Shown: positions 12,782 to 18,131 of the stretch, one piece after another
How positions within the stretch are numbered: position 1 is the stretch's first letter
How the letters are laid out: each line of letters starts with the position of its first letter
Assembly: GCA_021828405.1 (NCBI GenBank)
Contig: JAKARZ010000037.1
Span: 1 to 18,131 of the forward strand
Direction: 5' to 3'
From: Bacillota bacterium
GTDB taxonomy: Bacteria > Bacillota_E > Sulfobacillia > Sulfobacillales > JAIMBI01
DNA length: 18,131 nucleotides
The notes under the pieces: model-generated
Told to the model about the DNA's origin: nothing
Seen by the model: only the letters and a program-made list of their open reading frames with translations
The model's database searches: none
Position numbers and translations under genes: made by a program

Positions 12782-12993
12782 GCGCGACGATCGATCCGGT
12801 CACGTGCGAGCACAACCGGCGCCTCGCGTATACGGCGACGGACTGGCGGTGCTTGGACTGCCTGTACATGCCGCCCGCGACGACGACGGTGACGGTGACG
12901 ACGCCGACGGCGAGTGTAGCGGCTTTGCGGGCGTGGGTGACGGCCCACGGCGGCACGACGAAGGAGGGTTCTGATGAAGCCGAATGCGACTGA
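12778..12993 (+). CDS. miniature zinc-ribbon protein
   Basis: A 71-residue protein with CEH (10-12) and CLDC (25-28), a CxH-x12-CxxC zinc site like the one in the broken gene at 8357. A Thr/Val-rich stretch (ATTTVTVTTPTASVAAL) follows. GGAGGAGG (12762-12769) is eight bases before the ATG, and the start overlaps the preceding stop (ATGA). Function unknown. Confidence 0.6.
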   Translation: MSATIDPVTCEHNRRLAYTATDWRCLDCLYMPPATTTVTVTTPTASVAALRAWVTAHGGTTKEGSDEAECD

Positions 12994-13237
12994 CGCAGTA
13001 GTGGTCGTGAACCTGGTGGGCACCGACGGTCAGGGGAGCTATGGCTACGCGGTCCTCGCGCTGGGGGATTGGCGGAGGGAGGAGCGGTTTGTGACGCCGT
13101 GTGGGATCGCGGAGCGCGAGGCGCGGGCGATGGCGGCATGGTACGCCGCCACAGAGTGGCGCGATGACGTGGATCCCGTCGCGGTATGGGACCTCTGGCA
13201 GCACGACCGCGAGGAGGCGAACACCGATGGCAACTGA
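12974..13237 (+). CDS. phage protein of unknown function
   Basis: An 87-residue protein. The N-terminal half reads as beta strands (DAVVVVNLVGTDGQGSYGYA, then LALGDWRREERFVTP), the rest as helices (REARAMAAWYAATEW). ATG 12974 has AAGGAGGG upstream and overlaps the preceding gene by 20 bases. No family recognised, though the composition is that of a normal folded protein. Confidence 0.65.
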   Translation: MKPNATDAVVVVNLVGTDGQGSYGYAVLALGDWRREERFVTPCGIAEREARAMAAWYAATEWRDDVDPVAVWDLWQHDREEANTDGN

Positions 13238-13673
13238 GGCAAGCGACGACCGCGCGACCCTGCACGCGCGGCTGAGTGCGGCGCTCGAAGCGGCGCTGGG
13301 TGAGGCGGTATGGGAGATCGAGGGCTCCTACAGGTGCCCGGAACACGGCAAGGTCGAAGCCCCCTATTCCAGCATCGTGGACATGGACTATCGGTGCTGG
13401 CGTTGCGGACAAGCTCTGGTGGTGGAGCGACGCCCCGTGGACTGGGACGACCCGGCCATCCTGTGGCGGCGGTGGGAGCGGTGGGAGGCCGCCGAGTGCC
13501 GCGAGGATCGTCGGCATCTAGTGCTGTTCGGCTACGGCGGCAGCACGACGCCGGGGAGATGGGGCGCCACCGTCATGGGGTGGGTAGCTCAAGTATACGG
13601 CCCCTCGGCCGCCGCCGCGCTGGCCACGGCCTGGGACGCCCTGCTGGCAAGGGAGGTGCGCGATGGCGAGTGA
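13227..13673 (+). CDS. putative zinc-binding protein of unknown function
   Basis: A 148-residue protein. A helix (ATLHARLSAALEAALGEAVW) precedes a zinc-ribbon-like segment: YRCPEHGKVEAPYSS (C37-x2-H40) and YRCWRCGQAL (CxxC, 57-60). The rest is helical and Trp-rich. The ATG has GAGGAGG nine bases upstream and overlaps the preceding gene by 11 bases. Its last codons (EVRDGE) are written by the same sequence that carries the start of the next gene; that junction recurs downstream. Confidence 0.65.
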   Translation: MATEASDDRATLHARLSAALEAALGEAVWEIEGSYRCPEHGKVEAPYSSIVDMDYRCWRCGQALVVERRPVDWDDPAILWRRWERWEAAECREDRRHLVLFGYGGSTTPGRWGATVMGWVAQVYGPSAAAALATAWDALLAREVRDGE

Positions 13674-13674
13674 G
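13651..13674. repeat. gene-junction repeat, copy 1
   Basis: This 24-base stretch around ATG 13663 reads GGGAGGTGCGCGATG then GCGAGTGAG. It carries the ribosome site and start of one gene and, in another frame, the C-terminal EVRDGE and stop of the gene before. It is 23/24 identical to 14946-14969, and related versions occur at 14167-14202 and 14565-14581. Confidence 0.75.
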
Positions 13675-14205
13675 GAGTGCGATCCGCTAACCGACGAAGC
13701 CTTGGCGCGGTGGATCGAGACCACTCCGCCCCCGCCGTGGTGGGCCGCCAGTGATGGCGAGTGGGGCTTGTTTTGTGTGCTGGTCCCTCCGGATCCCGAC
13801 GATCCAAGCGCCGGGTCCGTGCCGGAGAATGTTCGCGTGCCGCCCGAGTGGGACCCGTGCCCCGTGGACGACGGGGGCGATAACGATGAGACGGAGTGGC
13901 GTTGGCGCCCTGAGTCGCCCGCCGAGGCTCCCGGCGTGGACTGGCCGGACCTGGTGCGCCTAGCGTGGTACGCCCGCATGCGGTTGCCGGGGCTGGTGTC
14001 TGAGGTAGCCCGCCTGCGGGCGGCATTGGCCGATTGGGCGGTGGAGGTCGGCACCTTGTTGCTGGGCGAGTCGGACCCCACGCCCGTGAGGGCGGCCTAT
14101 GATGAGGGGTACGACGATGCCGTGAATCATATGGCCGCTATGGCGTGCCGAGTGCTGAAGGGGATGGATGTGCGCGATGGAGAGGATGTTCGCGATGGCG
14201 AGTAG
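13663..14205 (+). CDS. phage accessory protein with coiled coil, unknown function
   Basis: A 180-residue acidic protein. The first part has a short helix (TDEALARWIETT) and Pro/Trp-rich loops; the middle DWPDLVRLAWYARMRLPGLV followed by SEVARLRAALADWAVEV is a coiled coil. The same signature (LPALIDEVRRLRAAL) is in the gene at 14576, so the two look like diverged relatives of a family seen widely as phage hypotheticals. The C-terminus ends with VRDGE twice, written by an 18-base tandem repeat (14167-14202). The start lies in the first junction repeat. Confidence 0.65.
   Translation: MASEECDPLTDEALARWIETTPPPPWWAASDGEWGLFCVLVPPDPDDPSAGSVPENVRVPPEWDPCPVDDGGDNDETEWRWRPESPAEAPGVDWPDLVRLAWYARMRLPGLVSEVARLRAALADWAVEVGTLLLGESDPTPVRAAYDEGYDDAVNHMAAMACRVLKGMDVRDGEDVRDGE
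14167..14202. repeat. 18-bp tandem repeat at a gene junction
   Basis: Two adjacent 18-base units, GATGTGCGCGATGGAGAG (14167-14184) and GATGTTCGCGATGGCGAG (14185-14202), differ at two positions. They encode DVRDGE twice at the end of one gene, and the second unit carries the start of the next (ATG 14195). They are variants of the junction repeat at 13651 and 14946. Confidence 0.75.
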
Positions 14206-14551
14206 GCCGATTTACGGCGGCGATTGGGCGTCCCGGGCGGACATCGCGAGGGACTTTGGTATTGCGCCGCGCGCCATTCGCGGGCGGGTGCTGGTGGCGT
14301 GGTATCGGACAGATTCCTACGAGGGCTTTGCGGTGGTGATCGGCGCGGTCGGGGATCGCCTGTGGATTGTGGATGCCGCTCACTGTTCTTGCCGCGGCCT
14401 GGAAGGAGAGTGGTGGCCCGAGGCGACGGACGCGGCCACGTTGCGGCGGCGCCGTTGGTGGGGCGAGGACCGCTACGCGGCGATGGTCGCGACGGCCCTG
14501 GACGCGTGGGAGGCGGCCCGCGAACGGCGGGCGCAGGCGAGGCCGGTCTGA
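14195..14551 (+). CDS. phage protein with HCSC-GLEG motif, unknown function
   Basis: A 118-residue protein. The motif DAAHCSCRGLEGEWWPEATD (about 60-79) is one I associate with a widespread phage hypothetical family; the His and two Cys could bind a metal. The first 30 residues (SRADIARDFGIAPRAIRGRV) may form a helix-turn-helix. Start ATG 14195 lies in the second unit of the tandem repeat with AGAGGA upstream; earlier in-frame ATGs would add nine residues. It ends two short codons before an alternative GTG of the next gene. Confidence 0.62.
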   Translation: MASRPIYGGDWASRADIARDFGIAPRAIRGRVLVAWYRTDSYEGFAVVIGAVGDRLWIVDAAHCSCRGLEGEWWPEATDAATLRRRRWWGEDRYAAMVATALDAWEAARERRAQARPV

Positions 14552-14564
14552 GTGCGGAAGAAAG

Positions 14565-14581
14565 GACGGTGCGCGATGGCA
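14565..14581. repeat. gene-junction repeat, diverged copy 3
   Basis: GACGGTGCGCGATGGCA, around ATG 14576, keeps the GGTGCGCGATGGC core of the junction repeat found at 13651-13674 and 14946-14969. Unlike those, the preceding gene ends earlier (14551), so here the repeat lies between genes rather than doubling as a C-terminus. Confidence 0.55.
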
Positions 14582-14968
14582 ATGACTGACGCGGAGATGG
14601 CGCTCTGGGTAGCGACGGCGTCCAAGCTGCCGCCCGGGCCGTGGCACGTCGGGTGGATATTTAATGAGGGGGTGTTTCCCTCGTGGTACACCACGCCACC
14701 GCCGACGGAGCCGGCCGACGTAGACGGATGGCCGCCGTTGGTGGACGAGGCGGCGCTGGCGGCGGCTGGCATTACCGAGGTCAGTCAAGAGGCGGCGATG
14801 GCGTTGGCAGAGACGGCGACGACGGCCCTCCCCGCGCTCATCGACGAGGTACGGCGGCTACGGGCCGCCCTGCAGGCCGTCTTGGACGTGTCGTGCCCCT
14901 CGGAGTCGGGCGCCCTCGTGGCGGCCGAGGCGCTGAGACTCGCGGGGGAGGTGCGCGATGCCGAGTGA
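14576..14968 (+). CDS. phage accessory protein, coiled-coil family as 13663
   Basis: A 130-residue protein. It starts like many phage accessory proteins (TDAEMALWVATASKLPPGPW) and has a coiled coil (ALPALIDEVRRLRAALQAVL, about 86-105) matching that of the gene at 13663. Both end in the same C-terminus (EVRDxE) written by the junction repeat. AAAGGA is nine bases before ATG 14576. Function unknown; its relation to its neighbour suggests duplication. Confidence 0.65.
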   Translation: MAMTDAEMALWVATASKLPPGPWHVGWIFNEGVFPSWYTTPPPTEPADVDGWPPLVDEAALAAAGITEVSQEAAMALAETATTALPALIDEVRRLRAALQAVLDVSCPSESGALVAAEALRLAGEVRDAE

Positions 14969-14969
14969 G
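14946..14969. repeat. gene-junction repeat, copy 4
   Basis: The 24 bases are identical to 13651-13674 except at one position (C for G right after the start codon). Again they hold the ribosome site and start (ATG 14958) of the next gene plus the C-terminal EVRDAE and stop of the previous one. Confidence 0.75.
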
Positions 14970-15494
14970 CGGCACGTCGTGCAAACGACCTTGGACGGCT
15001 TTGACCGGCCCGTCGGGCCGCCCCCACCCCCGCCGCCGCGCCATCGGACGCCGAACCTGACGGACCCCAACCCCTGCGTGGTGGTCTATGGCCACGGCCC
15101 CGACGGCGCGACCTGCTCGACCTGCGTGAGCTTGGTGCGCGGCGGCGCGCGCGACGAACACCTGAAGTGCGCACGGCGAGGGGTGTCGTCCAGCGAGCGC
15201 ACGGACCATCGCGCCGGGTGGCCCGCGTGTGGGCGGTACGTGGTACGCCGCCCGCTGACAGAGGCTGCCGTGCGCCGGGTGGTGGCCCGCACCCTGGATG
15301 TGCCGGGGTCGGCCGTGACCCTCACGACCACCGAGACGGGCTGGGTGGCGCAGGTGGGGCGCGGACGGCTGACGGTGGCGCCTGGCTACGCGACGGCGTG
15401 GTGGGATGTGCCCGGCCAAGTGGGACAGTGCGTATTCCTGGCGGGCGGCGAGCTGGGCGGCGCAGGGGACGACGAAGGAGGCGGCTCGTCGTGA
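14958..15494 (+). CDS. putative metal/Fe-S-binding phage protein
   Basis: A 178-residue protein. After a Pro-rich linker (GPPPPPPPRH) it holds a four-cysteine module: CSTCVSLVRGG (about 53-63), LKCARRGVSSS, then TDHRAGWPACGRY. The KC then TDxRxxWPAC pattern is one I recall in phage proteins of unknown function that bind zinc or an iron-sulfur cluster. The C-terminal part (RRVVARTLDVPGSAVTLTTT onwards) is a small beta domain of its own. ATG 14958 sits in the fourth junction repeat. Confidence 0.65.
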   Translation: MPSERHVVQTTLDGFDRPVGPPPPPPPRHRTPNLTDPNPCVVVYGHGPDGATCSTCVSLVRGGARDEHLKCARRGVSSSERTDHRAGWPACGRYVVRRPLTEAAVRRVVARTLDVPGSAVTLTTTETGWVAQVGRGRLTVAPGYATAWWDVPGQVGQCVFLAGGELGGAGDDEGGGSS

Positions 15495-15679
15495 AGCAGT
15501 GGATGGCCGACGCGGGTTACTTGGTCCAGGCAGCGGCCCTGGTGTTCGTGCTGGTGGTGCTGGCCTGGGTGCTGGGGTACCTCGCTCACGGGCTGGCCGG
15601 CTGGATGCCGCCCGCGTGGCTGGCGTGGATCTACCCCGGCGGCTTGCTGAGTCCGAAGACGGGAGGCGTGTTGCCATGA
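15491..15679 (+). CDS. small membrane protein
   Basis: A 62-residue protein starting at GTG (15491), which overlaps the preceding stop (GTGA), with AAGGAGG upstream. One long hydrophobic segment (about 10-36: VQAAALVFVLVVLAWVLGYL onwards) and a second hydrophobic stretch (PPAWLAWIYPGG) suggest one or two membrane passes. No lysis partner or holin/endolysin pair is near, so I do not call it a holin. Confidence 0.6.
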   Translation: MKQWMADAGYLVQAAALVFVLVVLAWVLGYLAHGLAGWMPPAWLAWIYPGGLLSPKTGGVLP

Positions 15680-15827
15680 GCGACCGCGATGCGCGGCGGC
15701 GATGTACGGATGGAAGGCGGTGGCCACCGGGGAGAGGGAGTGGTGGCTCGCGGCGGCTATGTGCGCCACGGAGGCGGGGCTGTTGGGGCTGATAGCGCGG
15801 GCTTTGCGAAAGGAGGGGAGGCGGTGA
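15676..15827 (+). pseudogene. small gene with an apparent frameshift
   Basis: The start at ATG 15676 overlaps the upstream stop (ATGA) and has GGAGG upstream, yet its frame soon reads only Arg-rich nonsense and stops at 15792. A different frame from ATG 15702 reads sensibly (YGWKAVATGEREWWLAAAMC, then ATEAGLLGLIARALRKEGRR) and its stop at 15825-15827 overlaps the next start as GTGA. Start and end both fit the operon's style, but they are in different frames: 152 bases, one short of a multiple of three. A one-base deletion in the GCGCGGCGGCG tract (15691-15701) would explain it. Otherwise only the 41-residue frame 15702-15827 is the gene. Confidence 0.5.
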
Positions 15828-16117
15828 ACCGTGTGCTGGACGGTCTCGCGTGGGTGGTGGCGCACTGGGTGCACTGGCACCGCTGGCGCGTGCGGCGACG
15901 CTGGATGGCTACGGAAGGTGTCGCGCTCGTCCGGTGGTACGAAGCATCCACGGTGCCCCAAGTCCCCACGCGCCCGCAGAACAGGTATAGCTACGGCCTC
16001 ATCCCGCTGAATGCGGCGGTGTTCTGGACTGAGCGCACGGGCGACGTGGGCGACCCTTGGGATTCGTATTGGCGACTGGTGGGGGCACTAACCGCCGTGG
16101 CGGATGAGTTGCCGTGA
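15824..16117 (+). CDS. phage protein of unknown function
   Basis: A 97-residue protein starting at GTG (15824), seven bases after AAAGGAGG (15809-15816). The N-terminal half is Trp/His/Arg-rich (LAWVVAHWVHWHRWRVRRRW), amphipathic rather than truly transmembrane; the C-terminal half reads as a small folded domain (NAAVFWTERTGDVGDPWDSY). No family recognised. Its stop is followed by 82 bases of leader before the RNA ligase gene. Confidence 0.62.
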   Translation: MNRVLDGLAWVVAHWVHWHRWRVRRRWMATEGVALVRWYEASTVPQVPTRPQNRYSYGLIPLNAAVFWTERTGDVGDPWDSYWRLVGALTAVADELP

Positions 16118-16167
16118 TGGCGAGTCTGGGCGCGTTGCCGACCTCTGTCAGCGTGTTTTCGTGGCGT

Positions 16168-16199
16168 CCGGCTTAGCTGAACTGAAGGAGGGATCATCC
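16168..16199 (+). promoter_or_regulatory. leader element shared with the zinc/HTH gene, copy 1
   Basis: CCGGCTTAGC (16168-16177) followed by GAAGGAGG and GATCAT just before the RNA ligase start. The same parts recur in the same order before the gene at 17289. I see no promoter or terminator in the remainder of the gap (16118-16167). Confidence 0.45.
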
Positions 16200-17258
16200 A
16201 TGGCCGAGTGGAGCATTATCGCCGCCCCCATTACGATCCTGCCGCACCCCAATGCGGACCGGCTGGAAATTGCCAAAGTGGGCCCCTATGGACTGGTGGT
16301 GCAGAAAGGCACCTATCGCGCCGGCGATGTGGTGGTGTTTGCGCCCCAGCGGACCATCATCCCGGACATGCTCCGGGATCACTATGTCAACGCCGACACC
16401 GGCGTCTCGTACCTTGTCGGGGCGAACCATGACCGCGTAGGGCGGATCCGCTTGCGCGGGGAGTGGTCGGAGGGTGTCACGTTGGATCCTGCCTGGGTCT
16501 GTGTGACGGGCCGCTGGCCTACGGTGGCGGACATTCCCCAAGGCGTCAACCTCGCCGAGGCATTGGGGTTGGCACGCTACGAGCCGCCCATCCCCGCGAG
16601 CTTGGCCGGTGACGTGGAACGGCTGGATGCCCCCGCGTGGTGGCGCGCTCATGACGTGGAGACGTTCCGGCTGTACGCCGGGGAATTTGCGCCCGGCGAG
16701 CCTGTGCTGGTCACAGAAAAGATCCATGGCTCCCAGGTGAACTGTGTGCGGTCTGCGGACGGCACCCGTCAAGTGGCGTCAAAGGGTCTAAGCGCGCGGG
16801 GGCTGGCCCTTCAATTCAGCGCGGCGAACCTGTATTGGCGCGCGGCGGCGGCGGTCGACCTATGGGGGATCCTGGACCGCGCCTACCCGGGCCAATCCGT
16901 GCAAGTGATTGGCGAGGCGTTTCCATGCCAAGGGGCGGCGTTTCGCTACGGAGCCATCGAGCCGACGTTGCGTGTGTTTGCGTTCGGACTCGACGGCGAC
17001 TGGACGTATGACCATCACGATCCGGGTGTGGATCCGGCGTTGGCCGCGTTGTGGGTGCCAGTGCTGTACCGCGGACCGTACAGCGAAGGATTGGCGGACT
17101 GGGCGAAGGGCACCGAGGCGGTGTCGGGCTACCAAACGGGGATTCGCGAGGGCATCGTGATCTCGCCAGCCGTCCCGCGATTCAGCACGGCGGGGTTCCC
17201 CTTGTTGCTCAAAATCATCAACCCCAAGTTCAAGGACAGCGAAGAGTGGGTGTCGTGA
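16200..17258 (+). CDS. RNA ligase, DraRnl/Rnl5-type nucleotidyltransferase
   Basis: A 352-residue ATP-dependent RNA ligase. The N-terminal OB-like domain (about 1-110) has the typical IxxHPNADRLEIAKVG and VVQKGTYRAGDVVVFAPQ pattern found with Deinococcus DraRnl. The C-terminal nucleotidyltransferase domain carries the motifs in order: I VTEKIHGS (K174 as the AMP-accepting lysine), III QVIGEAF (E239), IIIa VFAFGLDG, IV REGIVIS (E317) and V LLKIINPKF (K338, K343). The length matches the family. Such enzymes seal 3'-OH/5'-PO4 RNA breaks; in phages they can repair tRNA cut by host anticodon nucleases. AAGGAGGG lies seven bases upstream. The use here as counter-defence is inference. Confidence 0.9.
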   Translation: MAEWSIIAAPITILPHPNADRLEIAKVGPYGLVVQKGTYRAGDVVVFAPQRTIIPDMLRDHYVNADTGVSYLVGANHDRVGRIRLRGEWSEGVTLDPAWVCVTGRWPTVADIPQGVNLAEALGLARYEPPIPASLAGDVERLDAPAWWRAHDVETFRLYAGEFAPGEPVLVTEKIHGSQVNCVRSADGTRQVASKGLSARGLALQFSAANLYWRAAAAVDLWGILDRAYPGQSVQVIGEAFPCQGAAFRYGAIEPTLRVFAFGLDGDWTYDHHDPGVDPALAALWVPVLYRGPYSEGLADWAKGTEAVSGYQTGIREGIVISPAVPRFSTAGFPLLLKIINPKFKDSEEWVS

Positions 17259-17260
17259 TC

Positions 17261-17288
17261 CCGGCTTAGCCGGAGGAAGGAGCCGATC
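17261..17288 (+). promoter_or_regulatory. leader element before the zinc/HTH gene, copy 2
   Basis: CCGGCTTAGC (17261-17270) extends here into a palindrome, CCGGCT-T-AGCCGG (17261-17273), and is followed by GGAGGAAGGAG and GATCAT up to the start. It repeats the arrangement before the RNA ligase gene. The small hairpin lies just before the ribosome site. Confidence 0.45.
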
Positions 17289-17591
17289 ATGTGCCGCACC
17301 TGTGGCGCGCCGATCCGCTACTGCGAGCGCCGCCAGGCGCGGATGAACCGCTGCTACTGTTCGTGGGCCTGCCGCCAGGCGCGTCCGCTGAAGCTGCCGC
17401 CAGGCGCGGATCCGCGTGCGACGCTGACGGCGTGGCTGGCGCAGGCGCCGAGTCTCACGGCGGCGGCCGAGTTGCACGGCGTGACGGTCCAAACCTTGCG
17501 CCGGTGGTGCCGCCGCTACGGGCTGGGCACGCACGCGCTGGTGGTGCGGCCGGACCGGCGCCATCGGCCGCAATTGGCGTGGTGGGCGTAG
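17289..17591 (+). CDS. zinc-finger plus HTH protein (paralogue B)
   Basis: A 100-residue protein built like the one at 11405: a four-cysteine zinc site (C2, C5, C24, C28: CRTCG and CYCSWAC; extra C12, C22), then a helix-turn-helix (about 54-82: APSLTAAAELHGVTVQTLRR then WCRRYGLGTH). The spacing of the zinc site and HTH matches the paralogue, while the sequences have diverged widely. ATG 17289 follows AAGGAG by six bases. Probably a DNA-binding regulator; the zinc part may fix the fold rather than contact DNA. Confidence 0.75.
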   Translation: MCRTCGAPIRYCERRQARMNRCYCSWACRQARPLKLPPGADPRATLTAWLAQAPSLTAAAELHGVTVQTLRRWCRRYGLGTHALVVRPDRRHRPQLAWWA

Positions 17592-17622
17592 CGCCGCGAA
17601 AAAATGTCGGGGAAATGTTCTA

Positions 17623-17656
17623 CTGCCCGCGCGTGCTCGTGAGAGCGTAAGGGCAG
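17623..17656 (+). promoter_or_regulatory. stem-loop next to the ribosome site of the Nmad1-like gene
   Basis: CTGCCC (17623-17628) pairs with GGGCAG (17651-17656); inside it GCTC-GTGA-GAGC (17635-17646) forms a second stem with a GNRA-type tetraloop, extendable by two G-U pairs. The right arm runs directly into and shares bases with the ribosome site GGGCAGGAGGG. The hairpin could limit or expose translation of the gene at 17667. There is no T run, so it is not a terminator. Confidence 0.5.
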
Positions 17657-17666
17657 GAGGGATGGC

Positions 17667-18131
17667 ATGCCCCAATCCATCGCCCGCGAGCCCGGCCCGC
17701 AACAGGGGCCGCGGCCGACGTTCGAGCGTGCCCTGGACGCGGAATGGGCGCAAGCCCGCGCGCTGATGGTCAGCAAGCAGGTGGCCTATGGCTCGAAAAA
17801 CATTGAGGTCTTTGGCGAACTGGGCGTCTTGGTGCGCGCCAGCGACAAGTTGGAGCGGCTCAAGCACCTGACCGCGACGGGCGCCGATCCCGACTGGGAG
17901 ACCGTCGAAGACACGTGGCGTGACCTCATGAACTACGCCTTGATCGCGCTGATGCTGCGCCATGGCGCGTGGGGCCTGCCGATGGAAGCCGAAGGCGAAG
18001 AACATCCCGGGGGTGGCACGGCCGAGACGGGCCTGCGGCCGTTGCCTCCCGCCCGTCCGCCCGAGACGCAACTGACGATCCACGGGGAGTGCGGTCACCG
18101 TGACCCCGCCACAGGGGAGCGCCATGACTAG
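17667..18131 (+). CDS. Nmad1 / DUF1599-like nucleotide-modification-associated protein
   Basis: A 154-residue protein. The core (about 20-100) fits DUF1599/Nmad1: AQARALMVSKQVAYGSKNIE, then LGVLVRASDKLERLKHLTAT, then VEDTWRDLMNYALIALMLRH; the R-xx-DK-xRL and D-xx-DL-xYA motifs are conserved. Members lie beside genes making modified bases in phages and resemble MazG-type all-helical folds, so a role in the nucleotide pool or hypermodified DNA is plausible. The tail (100-154) is low complexity. ATG 17667 follows AGGAGG by six bases. The stop is the last codon of the window; an ATG inside it (18124) may start the next gene (partial). Confidence 0.8.
   Translation: MPQSIAREPGPQQGPRPTFERALDAEWAQARALMVSKQVAYGSKNIEVFGELGVLVRASDKLERLKHLTATGADPDWETVEDTWRDLMNYALIALMLRHGAWGLPMEAEGEEHPGGGTAETGLRPLPPARPPETQLTIHGECGHRDPATGERHD

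Noticed and set aside
15491..15679. Holin
   Set aside because: One hydrophobic segment alone is not enough; there is no endolysin or lysis cassette nearby and the gene lies in the early region.
15689..15823. In-frame upstream extension of the gene at 15824
   Set aside because: Gly/Arg-rich translation with no ribosome site at its start; the GTG at 15824 has a strong one and a GTGA overlap.
16117..16176. 19-codon open frame starting TGATGGCGAGT after the gene at 15824
   Set aside because: Too short to support, no ribosome site; the start resembles the junction repeat (GATGGCGAGT), so it may be a remnant, but I do not call a gene.

Overview
The window is the left (early) part of a temperate, tailed-phage-type prophage in a GC-rich bacterium; hand counts of sample lines give about 70-73% G+C in most genes. 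Nearly every gene has a strong purine-rich ribosome site, and a SAM-I (S-box) riboswitch lies at the left end. Together these point to a high-GC Firmicute or relative as host. That is inference: no rRNA or tRNA is present to settle it. No head, tail, packaging or lysis genes are in the window.

Left edge (1-161): a complete SAM-I aptamer on the minus strand (17-125), 35 bases beyond the stop codon of the phage integrase. This looks like host leader DNA next to an attachment site, with the regulated gene off the left end. Leftward lysogeny operon (161-3096, minus strand): a regulator with three tandem helix-turn-helix domains, a small unknown protein, a membrane-anchored unknown protein and a tyrosine integrase, overlapping or nearly touching. 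Control region (3097-3221): a good rightward promoter (TTGCGT, 17 bp, TATGAT) and small inverted repeats. A Cro-like protein follows, then a perfect 20-bp palindrome just after its stop.

Rightward early operon (3222 to the end): two further small DNA-binding proteins (one excisionase-like), a Gam-like nuclease inhibitor, a RecT/Red-beta-like annealing protein with an SSB-like tail, and an HNH endonuclease with two AP2 domains (6-kb region). Next come many 55-125 residue proteins, several rich in Cys/His (6.7-8.5 kb), then a lower-GC insert encoding a PD-(D/E)XK nuclease that has apparently cut the gene before it. The replication pair follows: a DUF1376/DnaD-like initiator with a candidate origin inside its linker, and a DnaB-type helicase. 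A long array of small genes (11.4-16.1 kb) has almost identical junction sequences, which suggests cassette duplication and shuffling. The right end carries a full-length DraRnl-type RNA ligase, a zinc/HTH protein paralogous to one next to the helicase gene, and an Nmad1/DUF1599-like protein of nucleotide-modification pathways.

Most rightward genes overlap by ATGA or GTGA, so the region is probably read as one or a few translationally coupled messages from the promoter near 3160. The likely logic is lysogeny control and integration to the left; then recombination, replication and counter-defence functions (RNA repair, nuclease inhibition, nucleotide modification) to the right. The points most worth checking are the integrase-riboswitch junction, the three-HTH repressor, the repeated gene-junction cassette, the origin candidate, the RNA ligase and the nuclease insert.
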